This document shows, piece by piece, positions 1 through 6,649 of a DNA stretch of 31,261 bases. The position numbers and the translations under genes were made by a program. How positions within the stretch are numbered: the first letter of the stretch is position 1; each line of letters starts with the position of its first letter. The notes beneath the pieces are model-generated. The model was not told where the DNA came from. It saw only the letters and a list, made by a program, of their open reading frames with translations, and made no database searches. Source of the DNA: an uncultured Acetatifactor sp. (lineage in GTDB: Bacteria > Bacillota > Clostridia > Lachnospirales > Lachnospiraceae); assembly GCA_910585665.1 (NCBI GenBank), contig CAJUFI010000055.1:1-31261 (forward strand), given 5' to 3'.

Positions 1-421
1 AAGTAGTAGTGAATTTATCACAATTTAAATGGCGACTTGCAAGTCGCACACTATGACCTCTGCTGACTTCTGTGCGTTCAGCATCGCTTTCTGCGATGGT
101 TACTCTTCTCAGAGCATGCCGCACAGACCTCCCCAGATACCACACGTTTCCTTCTCTCCATCCATCTGCCACATTTATCATGCATGATTCCGTGTAGCTA
201 TCGGGCTTTGGCTTGCGTCGCAGTCTTACCCTCATGCATAACCTCATATGTGGTTTCTGTTCGTCAGACCGGAGATTTGCCCGCAGGTTAGTATGTTCCC
301 CACATCCAGCTTCCTTCAGATTCCACCTCACGATAGACACCCTTGCCTTCGGCTATATCCTTCCCACTACCGGGCGGATTCGGGACTTGCACCCGTTGGA
401 AACGTGCGCCGCCGGGCGCAC
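1..421 (-). mobile_element. Group IIC intron, 5' ribozyme part (domains I-III), runs off the left edge
   Basis: Read on the minus strand, the segment begins at 421 with GTGCGCCCGG, the group II 5' splice-site type (GUGYG). In order it then carries the signatures of bacterial group IIC introns such as that of Oceanobacillus iheyensis: GGGTGCAAGTCCC (382-394), GGAATCTGAAGGAAGC (309-324), a CATATGAGG block (about 242-250), CTGGGGAGGTCTG (124-136) and AGAAGTCAGCAGAGGTCATA (about 52-71). The intron-encoded reverse transcriptase/maturase and domains V-VI would lie beyond base 1 and cannot be seen. A perfect 16-bp palindrome at 32-47 follows the last conserved block and may mark the start of domain IV. 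The family typically inserts just after Rho-independent terminators, which is the case here (hairpin at 431-458). Whether the intron is complete or active is unknown. Confidence 0.88.
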
Positions 422-427
422 GGCATG

Positions 428-458
428 AAAAACCTCCGAAAATCACTTTTCGGAGGTT
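428..458 (-). terminator. Rho-independent terminator immediately upstream of the group IIC intron
   Basis: A perfect 12-bp stem (431-442 with 447-458) has a GTGA tetraloop on the minus strand and is followed by TTTTTCATGCC before the intron 5' end at 421. It is the expected type of landing site for a group IIC intron. Arms, GNRA-type loop and flank closely resemble the terminator of tRNA-Gln at 2311-2342. The gene it originally terminated is unclear, because no convincing gene ends just upstream of it. Confidence 0.85.
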
Positions 459-553
459 CCCTGGCAGGGCAGACCCTGTTTCGTTTTTTCTCATTCTTCC
501 GCAAAATAAGCAGAATTTATACTGCTTAACGATTTCACTTGCCGTAAAACCAG

Positions 554-616
554 ACTGCATAACGCTGACAGGTTCAATCGCATAATTACATTAGGCAGTA
601 TTCAGCGTTATGCAGT
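554..616. repeat. Perfect 15-bp inverted repeat with 33-nt spacer
   Basis: Positions 554-568 (ACTGCATAACGCTGA) and 602-616 are exact reverse complements, separated by 33 bases. The structure lies between the intron-associated terminator and the small ORF at 648-833. It has no T-run, so it does not look like a terminator. A sequence resembling one arm and its flank (538-563) recurs at 1585-1612, with about 21 of 27 positions matching by eye. It could be the remnant of a small mobile element or an RNA hairpin. Confidence 0.55.
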
Positions 617-647
617 ATAATTGCGGAACTATGGATTATGTCTACCC

Positions 648-833
648 CTAAGCCATAGGCGCCATAAAACGTTCCCTTTCCTCTTGCGTCAAATCAATCG
701 GCGCAACACCTCTTTCTCTTGCATATTTCACCAGCCCCCTCATATCCAACTTTATCTTTGGAATCTGGCTGGGCATGATGGGTCCAGGCGTCTTGCTAAG
801 GCTCTCCTTATACTTCTTCATCTGTCCATTCAT
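648..833 (-). CDS. Small hypothetical protein (61 aa) behind the Uma2 gene
   Basis: I do not recognise a characterised family. The N-terminal part is short, basic and proline-containing. The C-terminal half (about residues 28-58) reads like a compact helical domain with DMRGLVKYARERGV and DLTQEER. It lies in the same frame as the Uma2 gene and starts 54 bp after the Uma2 TAG stop. The codons between that stop and the ATG are also open, so it may once have been part of a longer protein. AGGAG lies about 13 nt before the ATG, which is too far to be ideal, so the start is uncertain. It may be co-transcribed with the Uma2 gene. It could be a real small protein or a truncated remnant. Confidence 0.45.
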   Translation of the reverse strand: MNGQMKKYKESLSKTPGPIMPSQIPKIKLDMRGLVKYARERGVAPIDLTQEERERFMAPMA

Positions 834-887
834 AATCGTACGCCAACTCCTGGAATTATTTTCTTCAAAAAACTGGTTCCTGCCGGG

Positions 888-1439
888 CTACAGATTCAAT
901 TTCCGAAAATCAATCCATAAGTCATCATAGATGTTGGCTTTGATGCCATCAGCAAAGGAATATATGGCAGGAGCCGAATCATGCTCCATATCATATACCA
1001 GGACAGTTTGCTTCATAGGATCCACAATCCAATACTCCCTTACGCCAGCGGAACGGTACAGGGACAATTTTGTATAGTAATCCATAGGACGGCTGCCAGG
1101 GGATACGATTTCTATCACCCAGTCCGGAGCACCCTTGCAGCCCTGGTCGTCCAGCTTTCCTTTATCACAGATTACAGATATAGCCGGCTCCAGATATTTG
1201 GAATCGTCTGCAAATAAGAACACGGCAAAAGGAGCAGGAAAGACCTCGCATGCTCCTTTCTTTGATTGAATGTGATTTTCTATCTCCAGATGCAGAAAAG
1301 ACAATATTCTTTGGTGTTTGGTACTGGGGAGCGCCATATAATAAATCTGGCCGTCAATCAGTTCGGCCCTGCTGCTCTCTGGTAGGCTGTAGATATCGTC
1401 AATGGTATAGAACTTCTCTTGTGCCAATGCTGGTGCCAT
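888..1439 (-). CDS. Uma2 family (DUF820) endonuclease-like protein, altered active site
   Basis: This 183-aa protein has the usual Uma2 length and plan: the N-terminal YTIDDIYSLPES...ELIDGQIY segment, then a PD-(D/E)XK-type core with GAPDWVIEIVSPGS and KLSLYRSAGVREYWIVDP. The family has the restriction-endonuclease fold. Its members are widespread in cyanobacteria and some Firmicutes, and their role is poorly known. In most members the core begins with a PD motif (EPDISVV type); here it reads EPAISVICD, so the expected catalytic Asp is Ala. The second acidic residue (E in VIEIVSP) is kept. The ATG at 1439 has AGGAAGTG at suitable spacing. Located in the accessory left part of the window, next to a group II intron. 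Confidence 0.85.
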   Translation of the reverse strand: MAPALAQEKFYTIDDIYSLPESSRAELIDGQIYYMALPSTKHQRILSFLHLEIENHIQSKKGACEVFPAPFAVFLFADDSKYLEPAISVICDKGKLDDQGCKGAPDWVIEIVSPGSRPMDYYTKLSLYRSAGVREYWIVDPMKQTVLVYDMEHDSAPAIYSFADGIKANIYDDLWIDFRKLNL

Positions 1440-1592
1440 AGCAACACTTCCTTTCAGTTCCTTATAGTTTCAGGCCCCTTTTGGGACATGACATAATACC
1501 GTCCGCCCTATCCCGCGCAAAACCCAATCCCATGGCAGACCAGCCTCTGGAGAGGAAACGATGAGCCACACATCCATAAGCTCCGCTTGCCA

Positions 1593-1820
1593 CTAAAGCC
1601 TGATTGCATCACCTGTAAATGGATGTTCCCTTTCAAATTGAAATGCTTCCTCTCTAATTTCCATTGGTGTTTTTGCGTCAAAATAATCTCTTTGCCATTT
1701 TGTATAGTCAAACTTCACGCGGATAATGACAGAAATAAACCGTTCAGCCTCAATAATCCCCATTTGCTCCATCAAGCATTTCATACCTTTGTTCATTATT
1801 TCAGATGTGCTCTCCATCAT
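1593..1820 (-). CDS. Small conserved hypothetical protein (75 aa), antitoxin-like size
   Basis: The protein reads MMESTSEIMNKGMKCLMEQM and continues with EAERFISVIIRVKFDYTKWQRDYFD before a short acidic/basic tail (EHPFTGDAIRL). It looks fully helical and soluble. I recall similar small proteins, with the E(A/R)ERFI...FDYTKWQR pattern, annotated as hypothetical in Firmicutes and cyanobacteria; I know no function. The start chosen is the ATG at 1820, preceded by GGAAAGGCG; an in-frame ATG upstream at 1853 has no better ribosome site. Its size and its position beside a Uma2 gene suggest part of a toxin-antitoxin-like pair, but no partner toxin is visible and this is only a guess. Confidence 0.6.
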   Translation of the reverse strand: MMESTSEIMNKGMKCLMEQMGIIEAERFISVIIRVKFDYTKWQRDYFDAKTPMEIREEAFQFEREHPFTGDAIRL

Positions 1821-1853
1821 ACAATCGCCTTTCCGTTTCCGCAACAAATTCAA

Positions 1854-2307
1854 TCCTATTTCCTAACCCAGATAAACTGGAAAAGATTTTTGCAGTTCCT
1901 CCAGTTCTGCTACAGCTTCTTATGAAATTATAATCTAAGACACCCTAAAATACAACAAAAACAAGAATCACCTGGCGTATTGAAGCCTATCAAGCCTTTC
2001 ATAAGTTACCGAAAGATTAGCTTTACTTCTTTTCTCTTATGAAATTTGCAACGAAAACCCCCCATCAATCCCATAAAATAGATTTTTCCGACTTTTTTCA
2101 TCCAAATACCCCAGAGCCCTCATATTTACTGGCAAAACTCGGATTTTCAATTGACCTATGAATTGACCTATCCAATCTGAAAAGCCCCGAAAACCACGAA
2201 AATCCGTGTAGATATTGTCATGACAGTTTTCTCGAAAAACCGACAAAATTTTTCCCACAAAAAATCCAAAACACCCGCACCCCCAGTAAACATCACGTTT
2301 TCCAGGT
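1854..2307. other. Gene-free AT-rich stretch between the small ORF and tRNA-Gln
   Basis: No convincing gene is present. A minus-strand reading of 73 codons (2037-2258) has odd composition, no ribosome site and no recognisable domain. Just upstream of the 1820 gene, the minus strand reads 18 coding-looking codons (EAVAELEELQKSFPVYLG, then stop) directly after an in-frame stop, possibly the tail of a lost gene. A 9-bp inverted repeat (TTTCATAAG at about 1998-2006, CTTATGAAA at about 2035-2043) is visible. The stretch is much more AT-rich than the core genes to the right. Confidence 0.5.
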
Positions 2308-2310
2308 ATG

Positions 2311-2342
2311 AAAAAACCTCCAAAGATTTCTCTTCGGAGGTT
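2311..2342 (-). terminator. Terminator of tRNA-Gln
   Basis: On the minus strand, starting 7 bases after the tRNA 3' end, AACCTCCGAAGA pairs with TCTTTGGAGGTT (12 pairs, one G-U) across a GAAA tetraloop. It ends in a run of T residues (stem 2315-2342, T-run to 2311). Confidence 0.9.
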
Positions 2343-2348
2343 CCTGAA

Positions 2349-2420
2349 CAGGGCTACAAGGATTCGAACCTTGAAATGACGGAGTCAGAGTCCGTTGCCT
2401 TACCGTTTGGCGATAGCCCT
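2349..2420 (-). tRNA. tRNA-Gln (anticodon CTG)
   Basis: The minus strand folds as a tRNA of 72 nt. The acceptor AGGGCTA (2420-2414) pairs with TAGCCCT (2356-2350), followed by discriminator G at 2349. It has a D arm with CGCCAAACGGTAAGGC, an anticodon stem ACGGA/TCCGT with loop CTCTGAC giving anticodon CTG (reads CAG, Gln), and a T arm with GGTTCGAATCC. CCA is not encoded. It has its own promoter (2440-2468) and terminator (2311-2342), so it is a single-gene unit. Confidence 0.95.
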
Positions 2421-2439
2421 ATGTCACATCACTTAATGT

Positions 2440-2468
2440 ATTATACACGAAGTATTTCCAATTTGCAA
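2440..2468 (-). promoter_or_regulatory. Sigma-A-type promoter of tRNA-Gln
   Basis: On the minus strand TTGCAA (2468-2463), a 17-bp spacer and a perfect TATAAT (2445-2440) lie 19 bp before the tRNA 5' end, the right distance for transcription to start just ahead of the tRNA. Confidence 0.85.
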
Positions 2469-2588
2469 TACCTTAATTCAAAAAATTGTAAATAATTTCT
2501 CCATAACTTTCTCCTACTCCCGCCTATATACGCGAATATAAGTGCCATCCACATATGTCTCAAAACCATAAGCCTCCAGCCGTCACAC

Positions 2589-2618
2589 GAAAGAGGGGCA
2601 TCCGTACACCCCTCTTTC
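2589..2618 (-). terminator. Stem-loop behind glnN, possible terminator or 3'-end stabiliser
   Basis: A perfect 10-bp stem GAAAGAGGGG/CCCCTCTTTC (2589-2598 with 2609-2618) with a 10-nt loop starts 22 bp after the glnN stop on the minus strand. The sequence after it has no T-run, so a classical intrinsic terminator is not shown. Rho-dependent ending or RNA stabilisation are alternatives. Confidence 0.5.
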
Positions 2619-2640
2619 ACCCCGGAACCTCTTCTCAAGC

Positions 2641-4752
2641 TCAGACCTCAAACGTCAGCTCCCCATAAGAGGGCACCGGCCATACATCCTTATCCACAAT
2701 CATCTCCAGCTCGTCAATGGGCGCGCGCAGAGCCTCCATGGCTTCCCGAACAGTGTCTTTGTAGAAAAATGCCTTCTCCTTCCCGTCCGCCATAGCCGCA
2801 GCCTGAAGCACGACATCGCTCAATCGGTTCAGAGCTGCCTTGGCGGCTGTCAGCTTCGCGTTCACCTCTCCCAGCATCCCGGCCTGAACCGTGGGCTCCA
2901 CGCCCGCTTCTTTTACCGCGATCACGGCATCCGCCAAACTCTTGGTATATTTCATCACGGCAGGGATGTACTTCTTGCCCGCCATATCTATCATGGTATT
3001 GGCTTCGATATTGATAGTCTTAGCATAGGTCTCGTAGATGATCTCCTCTCTGGACTCCAGTTCCACTTTCGTAAAGATACCGAATTTCTCGAACAGCTTC
3101 ACCGCCTTGTCCGTGGTCAAAGTGCCTGCGGCCTCCACCATGGACTTGATGTTGGGCAGACCGCGTCTGGCCGCTTCCTTCACCCAATCCTCCGAATAGC
3201 CGTCCCCGTTGAAGATGATCCGCTGGTGCTCCCCCATATACTCCTTAATCAGGTCATGCACCGCAAGGTCGAAGTCCTCCGCCTTCTCCAGCCTGTCCGC
3301 CGCTTCGCAGAAAGCTTCCGCTATGATGGCGTTCAGGATGGTATTGGGGCTGGCGATGGAATCCGCGCTGCCCACCATGCGGAACTCGAACTTGTTGCCG
3401 GTGAAAGCAAAAGGCGACGTCCGGTTGCGGTCCGTGGCATCCTTCTCCAGGTCCGGCAGCGTGGACACGCCGGTCTCCAGCTTGCCGCCCTCCAGGCAGT
3501 GGGCCGCCTCTCCGGTCTCCACCAGCTGCTTCACCACGTCCTCCAGCTGCTCGCCCAGGAAGATGGAAATGATCGCCGGCGGCGCCTCATTGGCCCCCAG
3601 CCTGTGGTCGTTCCCCACATCCGCCGCGCTCTGCCGCAGCAGGTCCGCATGGATGTCCACCGCCTTGATGATGCAGGCCAGCACCAACAGGAACTGAATA
3701 TTCTCATTGGGTGTCTCCCCGGGATCCAGCAGGTTCACGCCATTGTCGGTGCCCAAAGACCAGTTGTTGTGCTTTCCGGACCCGTTCACCCCCGCAAAGG
3801 GCTTCTCATGGAGCAGGCAGGTCAGGCCGTGCCGCCCAGCCACCTTCTTCATGGTCTCCATCACCAGCTGGTTGTGGTCCACGGCAATGTTGGCCGACTC
3901 GTAGACCGGCGCCAGCTCATGCTGGGCAGGGGCCACCTCGTTGTGCTGGGTCCTGGCCGTGACGCCCAGCTTCCACAGCTCCACGTTCAAATCCTTCATA
4001 TACGCGCCCACCCTCTCGCGGATGGTGCCGAAATAGTGATCCTCCAGCTCCTGTCCCTTGGGTGCCGGCGCGCCGAACAGGGTGCGCCCCGCGAAGATCA
4101 GGTCTTCCCTCTGCAGATACCGCTCTCTGTCCACCAGGAAATACTCCTGCTCCGGCCCAACGCTGGCCACCACCTTGGTGGCGCCCGTGTTGCCGAACAG
4201 CCGGACGATGCGCAGCGCCTGCTGGCTGATTGCCTCCATGGAACGGAGCAGCGGTGTCTTCTTATCCAGGGCCTCCCCCGTGTAGGAGCAGAATGCGGTG
4301 GGGATGCAGAGAATGACTCCCGTGGCGTCTTCTTTCAAAAATGCCGGGGAAGTGATGTCCCAGGCGGTGTAGCCCCTGGCTTCGAAGGTGGCCCGAAGCC
4401 CGCCGGAAGGGAAGGAGGAAGCGTCAGGCTCGCCTTTGATCAGCTCCTTGCCCGAAAACTCCATGATCATCTTGCCGTCTTCGTCCGGATGGGTCACGAA
4501 AGCGTCATGCTTCTCCGCTGTGATGCCGGTCAGAGGCTGGAACCAGTGGGTATAATGGGTGGCACCGTTCTCCACCGCCCAGTCCTTCATGGCCTTCGCC
4601 ACCACGTCGGCCGCCGCCAGGGACAGCTCCCCGCCCTGGTCCATGATCTGCCTGACCTCCTTGTAGACGCTTTTGGGAAGCCTTTCCTTCATCTTGCCGA
4701 AAGTGAACACCTTGCTGGCAAACAACTCTTCTACGTTCAATACTTCGCTCAT
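2641..4752 (-). CDS. glnN: Glutamine synthetase type III
   Basis: A cytoplasmic enzyme that makes glutamine from glutamate, ammonia and ATP. The 703-aa length fits the GSIII class (about 700 aa), well above GSI/GSII (350-470 aa). The N-terminal region carries the type III beta-Grasp part (THYTHWFQPLTG, residues about 68-79). The catalytic part follows with SVGPEQEYFLVDRERY (metal-binding acidic residues), the histidine-containing NEVAPAQHELAP, FAGVNGSGKHNNWSLGTD and GNKFEFRMVGS. The start at 4752 (MSEVLNVEELF) is preceded by GGGAGAAGGAAA; a longer in-frame reading to 4839 has atypical residues and no ribosome site. A promoter is proposed 180 bp upstream. It is transcribed toward a tRNA-Gln, but that tRNA has its own promoter. 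Confidence 0.96.
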   Translation of the reverse strand: MSEVLNVEELFASKVFTFGKMKERLPKSVYKEVRQIMDQGGELSLAAADVVAKAMKDWAVENGATHYTHWFQPLTGITAEKHDAFVTHPDEDGKMIMEFSGKELIKGEPDASSFPSGGLRATFEARGYTAWDITSPAFLKEDATGVILCIPTAFCSYTGEALDKKTPLLRSMEAISQQALRIVRLFGNTGATKVVASVGPEQEYFLVDRERYLQREDLIFAGRTLFGAPAPKGQELEDHYFGTIRERVGAYMKDLNVELWKLGVTARTQHNEVAPAQHELAPVYESANIAVDHNQLVMETMKKVAGRHGLTCLLHEKPFAGVNGSGKHNNWSLGTDNGVNLLDPGETPNENIQFLLVLACIIKAVDIHADLLRQSAADVGNDHRLGANEAPPAIISIFLGEQLEDVVKQLVETGEAAHCLEGGKLETGVSTLPDLEKDATDRNRTSPFAFTGNKFEFRMVGSADSIASPNTILNAIIAEAFCEAADRLEKAEDFDLAVHDLIKEYMGEHQRIIFNGDGYSEDWVKEAARRGLPNIKSMVEAAGTLTTDKAVKLFEKFGIFTKVELESREEIIYETYAKTINIEANTMIDMAGKKYIPAVMKYTKSLADAVIAVKEAGVEPTVQAGMLGEVNAKLTAAKAALNRLSDVVLQAAAMADGKEKAFFYKDTVREAMEALRAPIDELEMIVDKDVWPVPSYGELTFEV

Positions 4753-5192
4753 TTTCCTTCTCCCTTCTGTCTCCCTCCGTCTCCACCGGCAGCAGCCGGA
4801 TCCCCTGACAGGCCAATCCGCCGCACAAAAAAGGCCCAAAGTAAACCCTTACCATGGAACCTCCTCGTTCAAAGAATACCGATGTGCAGAAGCCCACGAT
4901 GCCTCCGGCACCGATGCTTCGTTTCCTCTAACATACCTTACTTTCCGCCAAAAAGCAAGCCCCCAAATGACATTTCTCGTTTCCGCCAAAAAAACCCCCT
5001 TTCCCGCAAAAAAGGCCATGCAGATTGCACGTTGCCCAGGGACACGGCATCATCCCCCCGGCGTATTGCACAAACCGGCGGGCCGTCCCGCGCCTGTCCC
5101 GGCGCCCCGCCCTGAGAAGTCCCGTGCCACAGCTTCCCCAGGCCCCGTTCCCGGGGAAGCCGCCCCTCTGGGGAATCTCTTCGTTTCCTCCC
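4753..5192. other. Leader/intergenic region between the U32 gene and glnN
   Basis: This 440-bp gap holds a GC-rich hairpin (arms GCTTCCCC 5132-5139 and GGGGAAGC 5153-5160) behind the U32 gene with no T-run, and a probable promoter (4930-4958). It also holds a roughly 170-nt glnN leader. In the leader the minus strand has AGGAGG (4865-4860) four bases before an ATG at 4855, opening a frame (MVRVYFGPFLCGG...) that runs out of frame into glnN. No known riboswitch fold was recognised. Confidence 0.45.
4930..4958 (-). promoter_or_regulatory. Possible glnN promoter
   Basis: On the minus strand TTGCTT (4958-4953), a 17-bp spacer and TATGTT (4935-4930) lie about 180 bp before the glnN ATG. Spacing is ideal and the match is moderate. 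No nitrogen-control operator could be confirmed. Confidence 0.45.
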
Positions 5193-6482
5193 TCATCCCT
5201 GCAGATTCGCCACACGAAGCAAATCACAGGGACTGGCCTCCCCGGAAAGCCTTGCCCAGATTTTCTGCCTGGCATGGGGACAGCTCTCCATCGCCTGGCC
5301 CTCCTGGTCGTACATGGCCTCCACCAGCACAGGGACGTTCCTTCCGTCCGGCTTCATAATCTCAATGGAGTCCCCCACGGAGAACTTATTGCGCTGCTCG
5401 AACCGCACCAGGCGCGACGGCTCTTCCGCCGGGCTATCGTCCCAGGGCAGCGCCCCCGAAGCCGTCTCCTCAACGATTCCCAGGAAGATGTACTCGTTCA
5501 CATAAGTGCTGTTGTCGTAAATCTGGGCCTCCTCCCCGGGCTTCCCGAAATAGAATCCCGTAGTGAACTGGCGATAGGTGCACTTAGCTATCTCTGCTCT
5601 GTACCAGTCCATATTCGCCCGATAGGACGCCTCGGAGGCGAAATAGTCATCTATGGCTTTCCGATAAGTCCTGGCCACCGTGGCGATGTAGAGCGCCGTC
5701 TTCATGCGCCCCTCCACCTTCAGGCTGTCGATTCCGGCCTCCGCCAGCTCCGGTATATGCTCTATCATACACAAATCTTTGGAATTAAAGATATAAGTGC
5801 CCCGCTCATTCTCATAGACCGGCAGATATTCCCCCGGCCTGGTCTCCTCCACCAAGGCATACTTCCATCGGCAGGGATGGGTGCAGGCCCCCTGATTGGC
5901 ATCCCGCCCGGTGAAATAATTGCTCAGCAGGCACCGCCCGGAATAGGAGATGCACATGGATCCCTGCACGAAACTCTCAATCTCCATTCCCTCGGGAATC
6001 CGCTCCCGGATGGCCCGAATCTCCGCCAGGGAAAGCTCCCTGGCGGACACCACCCGCTTCGCCCCCAGCTCCCACCAGAACCGATAGGTCCTGTAATTGG
6101 TGTTGTTCGCCTGGGTGGAAATATGAATCTCCGCCTGGGGCCACACCTCCCTGGCCAGGGCGAACATGCCCGGGTCGGAAATGATCAGCGCGTCACACCG
6201 CTCCGGCTCCATATCCCGCAGGCCGGCAAAATAAGCCGCGGCCTCCTCCAAATCCTCATTGTGGGCAAGAACATTGGCCGTGACATATACCTTCACGCCT
6301 CTGGCATGGGCAAAAACGATGCCCTCGGCCATCTCTTCCGGGGAAAAATTCTTCGCCTTGGCCCGCAGCCCGAACGCTTCGCCGCCTATGTACACCGCGT
6401 CCGCCCCGAAGATCACCGCCGTCTTCAGCACCTCCAGGCTGCCCGCCGGGATCAATAATTCTGGTTTTTTCCTGTTCTCCAT
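5193..6482 (-). CDS. trhP: U32 family protein, TrhP/YrrO-type tRNA uridine-34 hydroxylation protein
   Basis: 429 aa. The start PELLIPAGSLEVLKTAVIFG and GADAVYIGGEAFGLR are the hallmark N-terminus of U32 'peptidases'. The signature block is ESFVQGSMCISYSGRCLLSNY with nearby cysteines (GACTHPCRWKY), followed by DLCMIEHIPEL and GIDSLKVEGRMKT. TrhP proteins (E. coli TrhP, B. subtilis TrhP1/P2) act with prephenate to form 5-hydroxyuridine at tRNA position 34; protease activity is doubtful for this subgroup. The naming leans on synteny: the gene follows a TrmR-like methyltransferase, as yrrM precedes yrrN/yrrO in B. subtilis. Only one U32 gene is present here. The ATG at 6482 fits the family N-terminus; an alternative ATG at 6518 adds 12 basic residues. 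Confidence 0.87.
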   Translation of the reverse strand: MENRKKPELLIPAGSLEVLKTAVIFGADAVYIGGEAFGLRAKAKNFSPEEMAEGIVFAHARGVKVYVTANVLAHNEDLEEAAAYFAGLRDMEPERCDALIISDPGMFALAREVWPQAEIHISTQANNTNYRTYRFWWELGAKRVVSARELSLAEIRAIRERIPEGMEIESFVQGSMCISYSGRCLLSNYFTGRDANQGACTHPCRWKYALVEETRPGEYLPVYENERGTYIFNSKDLCMIEHIPELAEAGIDSLKVEGRMKTALYIATVARTYRKAIDDYFASEASYRANMDWYRAEIAKCTYRQFTTGFYFGKPGEEAQIYDNSTYVNEYIFLGIVEETASGALPWDDSPAEEPSRLVRFEQRNKFSVGDSIEIMKPDGRNVPVLVEAMYDQEGQAMESCPHARQKIWARLSGEASPCDLLRVANLQG

Positions 6483-6649
6483 CGCTCTGCCCGTCTCTTT
6501 CCGTCTCCTCGCTGCCATCCGGCCCTGTCCGCCTCATGCACGAGCCCAGGCTTCCAGTCCCCGGATTCCCAAAGGACCCTGCCTCGTCTCTTCCCGGGAG
6601 CTTCCACCGCATACTGCCGCCGGCATCAGGGTACCGCCCCGCCTCCCTG

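Noticed and set aside
213..560. Short open frames on both strands over the intron 5' end
   Set aside because: They are readings of structured group II intron RNA (peptides of this kind are often annotated by mistake) and cross the splice site.
2037..2258. A 73-codon minus-strand frame before tRNA-Gln
   Set aside because: No ribosome site, odd composition, no family resemblance; treated as non-coding.
3226..5115. A 629-codon plus-strand open frame opposite glnN
   Set aside because: Its composition is rich in His, Arg, Leu and Gln with no domain, typical of a mirror of a GC-rich gene; glnN on the other strand is unmistakable.
5132..5160. GC-rich hairpin behind the U32 gene as a terminator
   Set aside because: There is no T-run after the stem on the minus strand, so termination is not supported.
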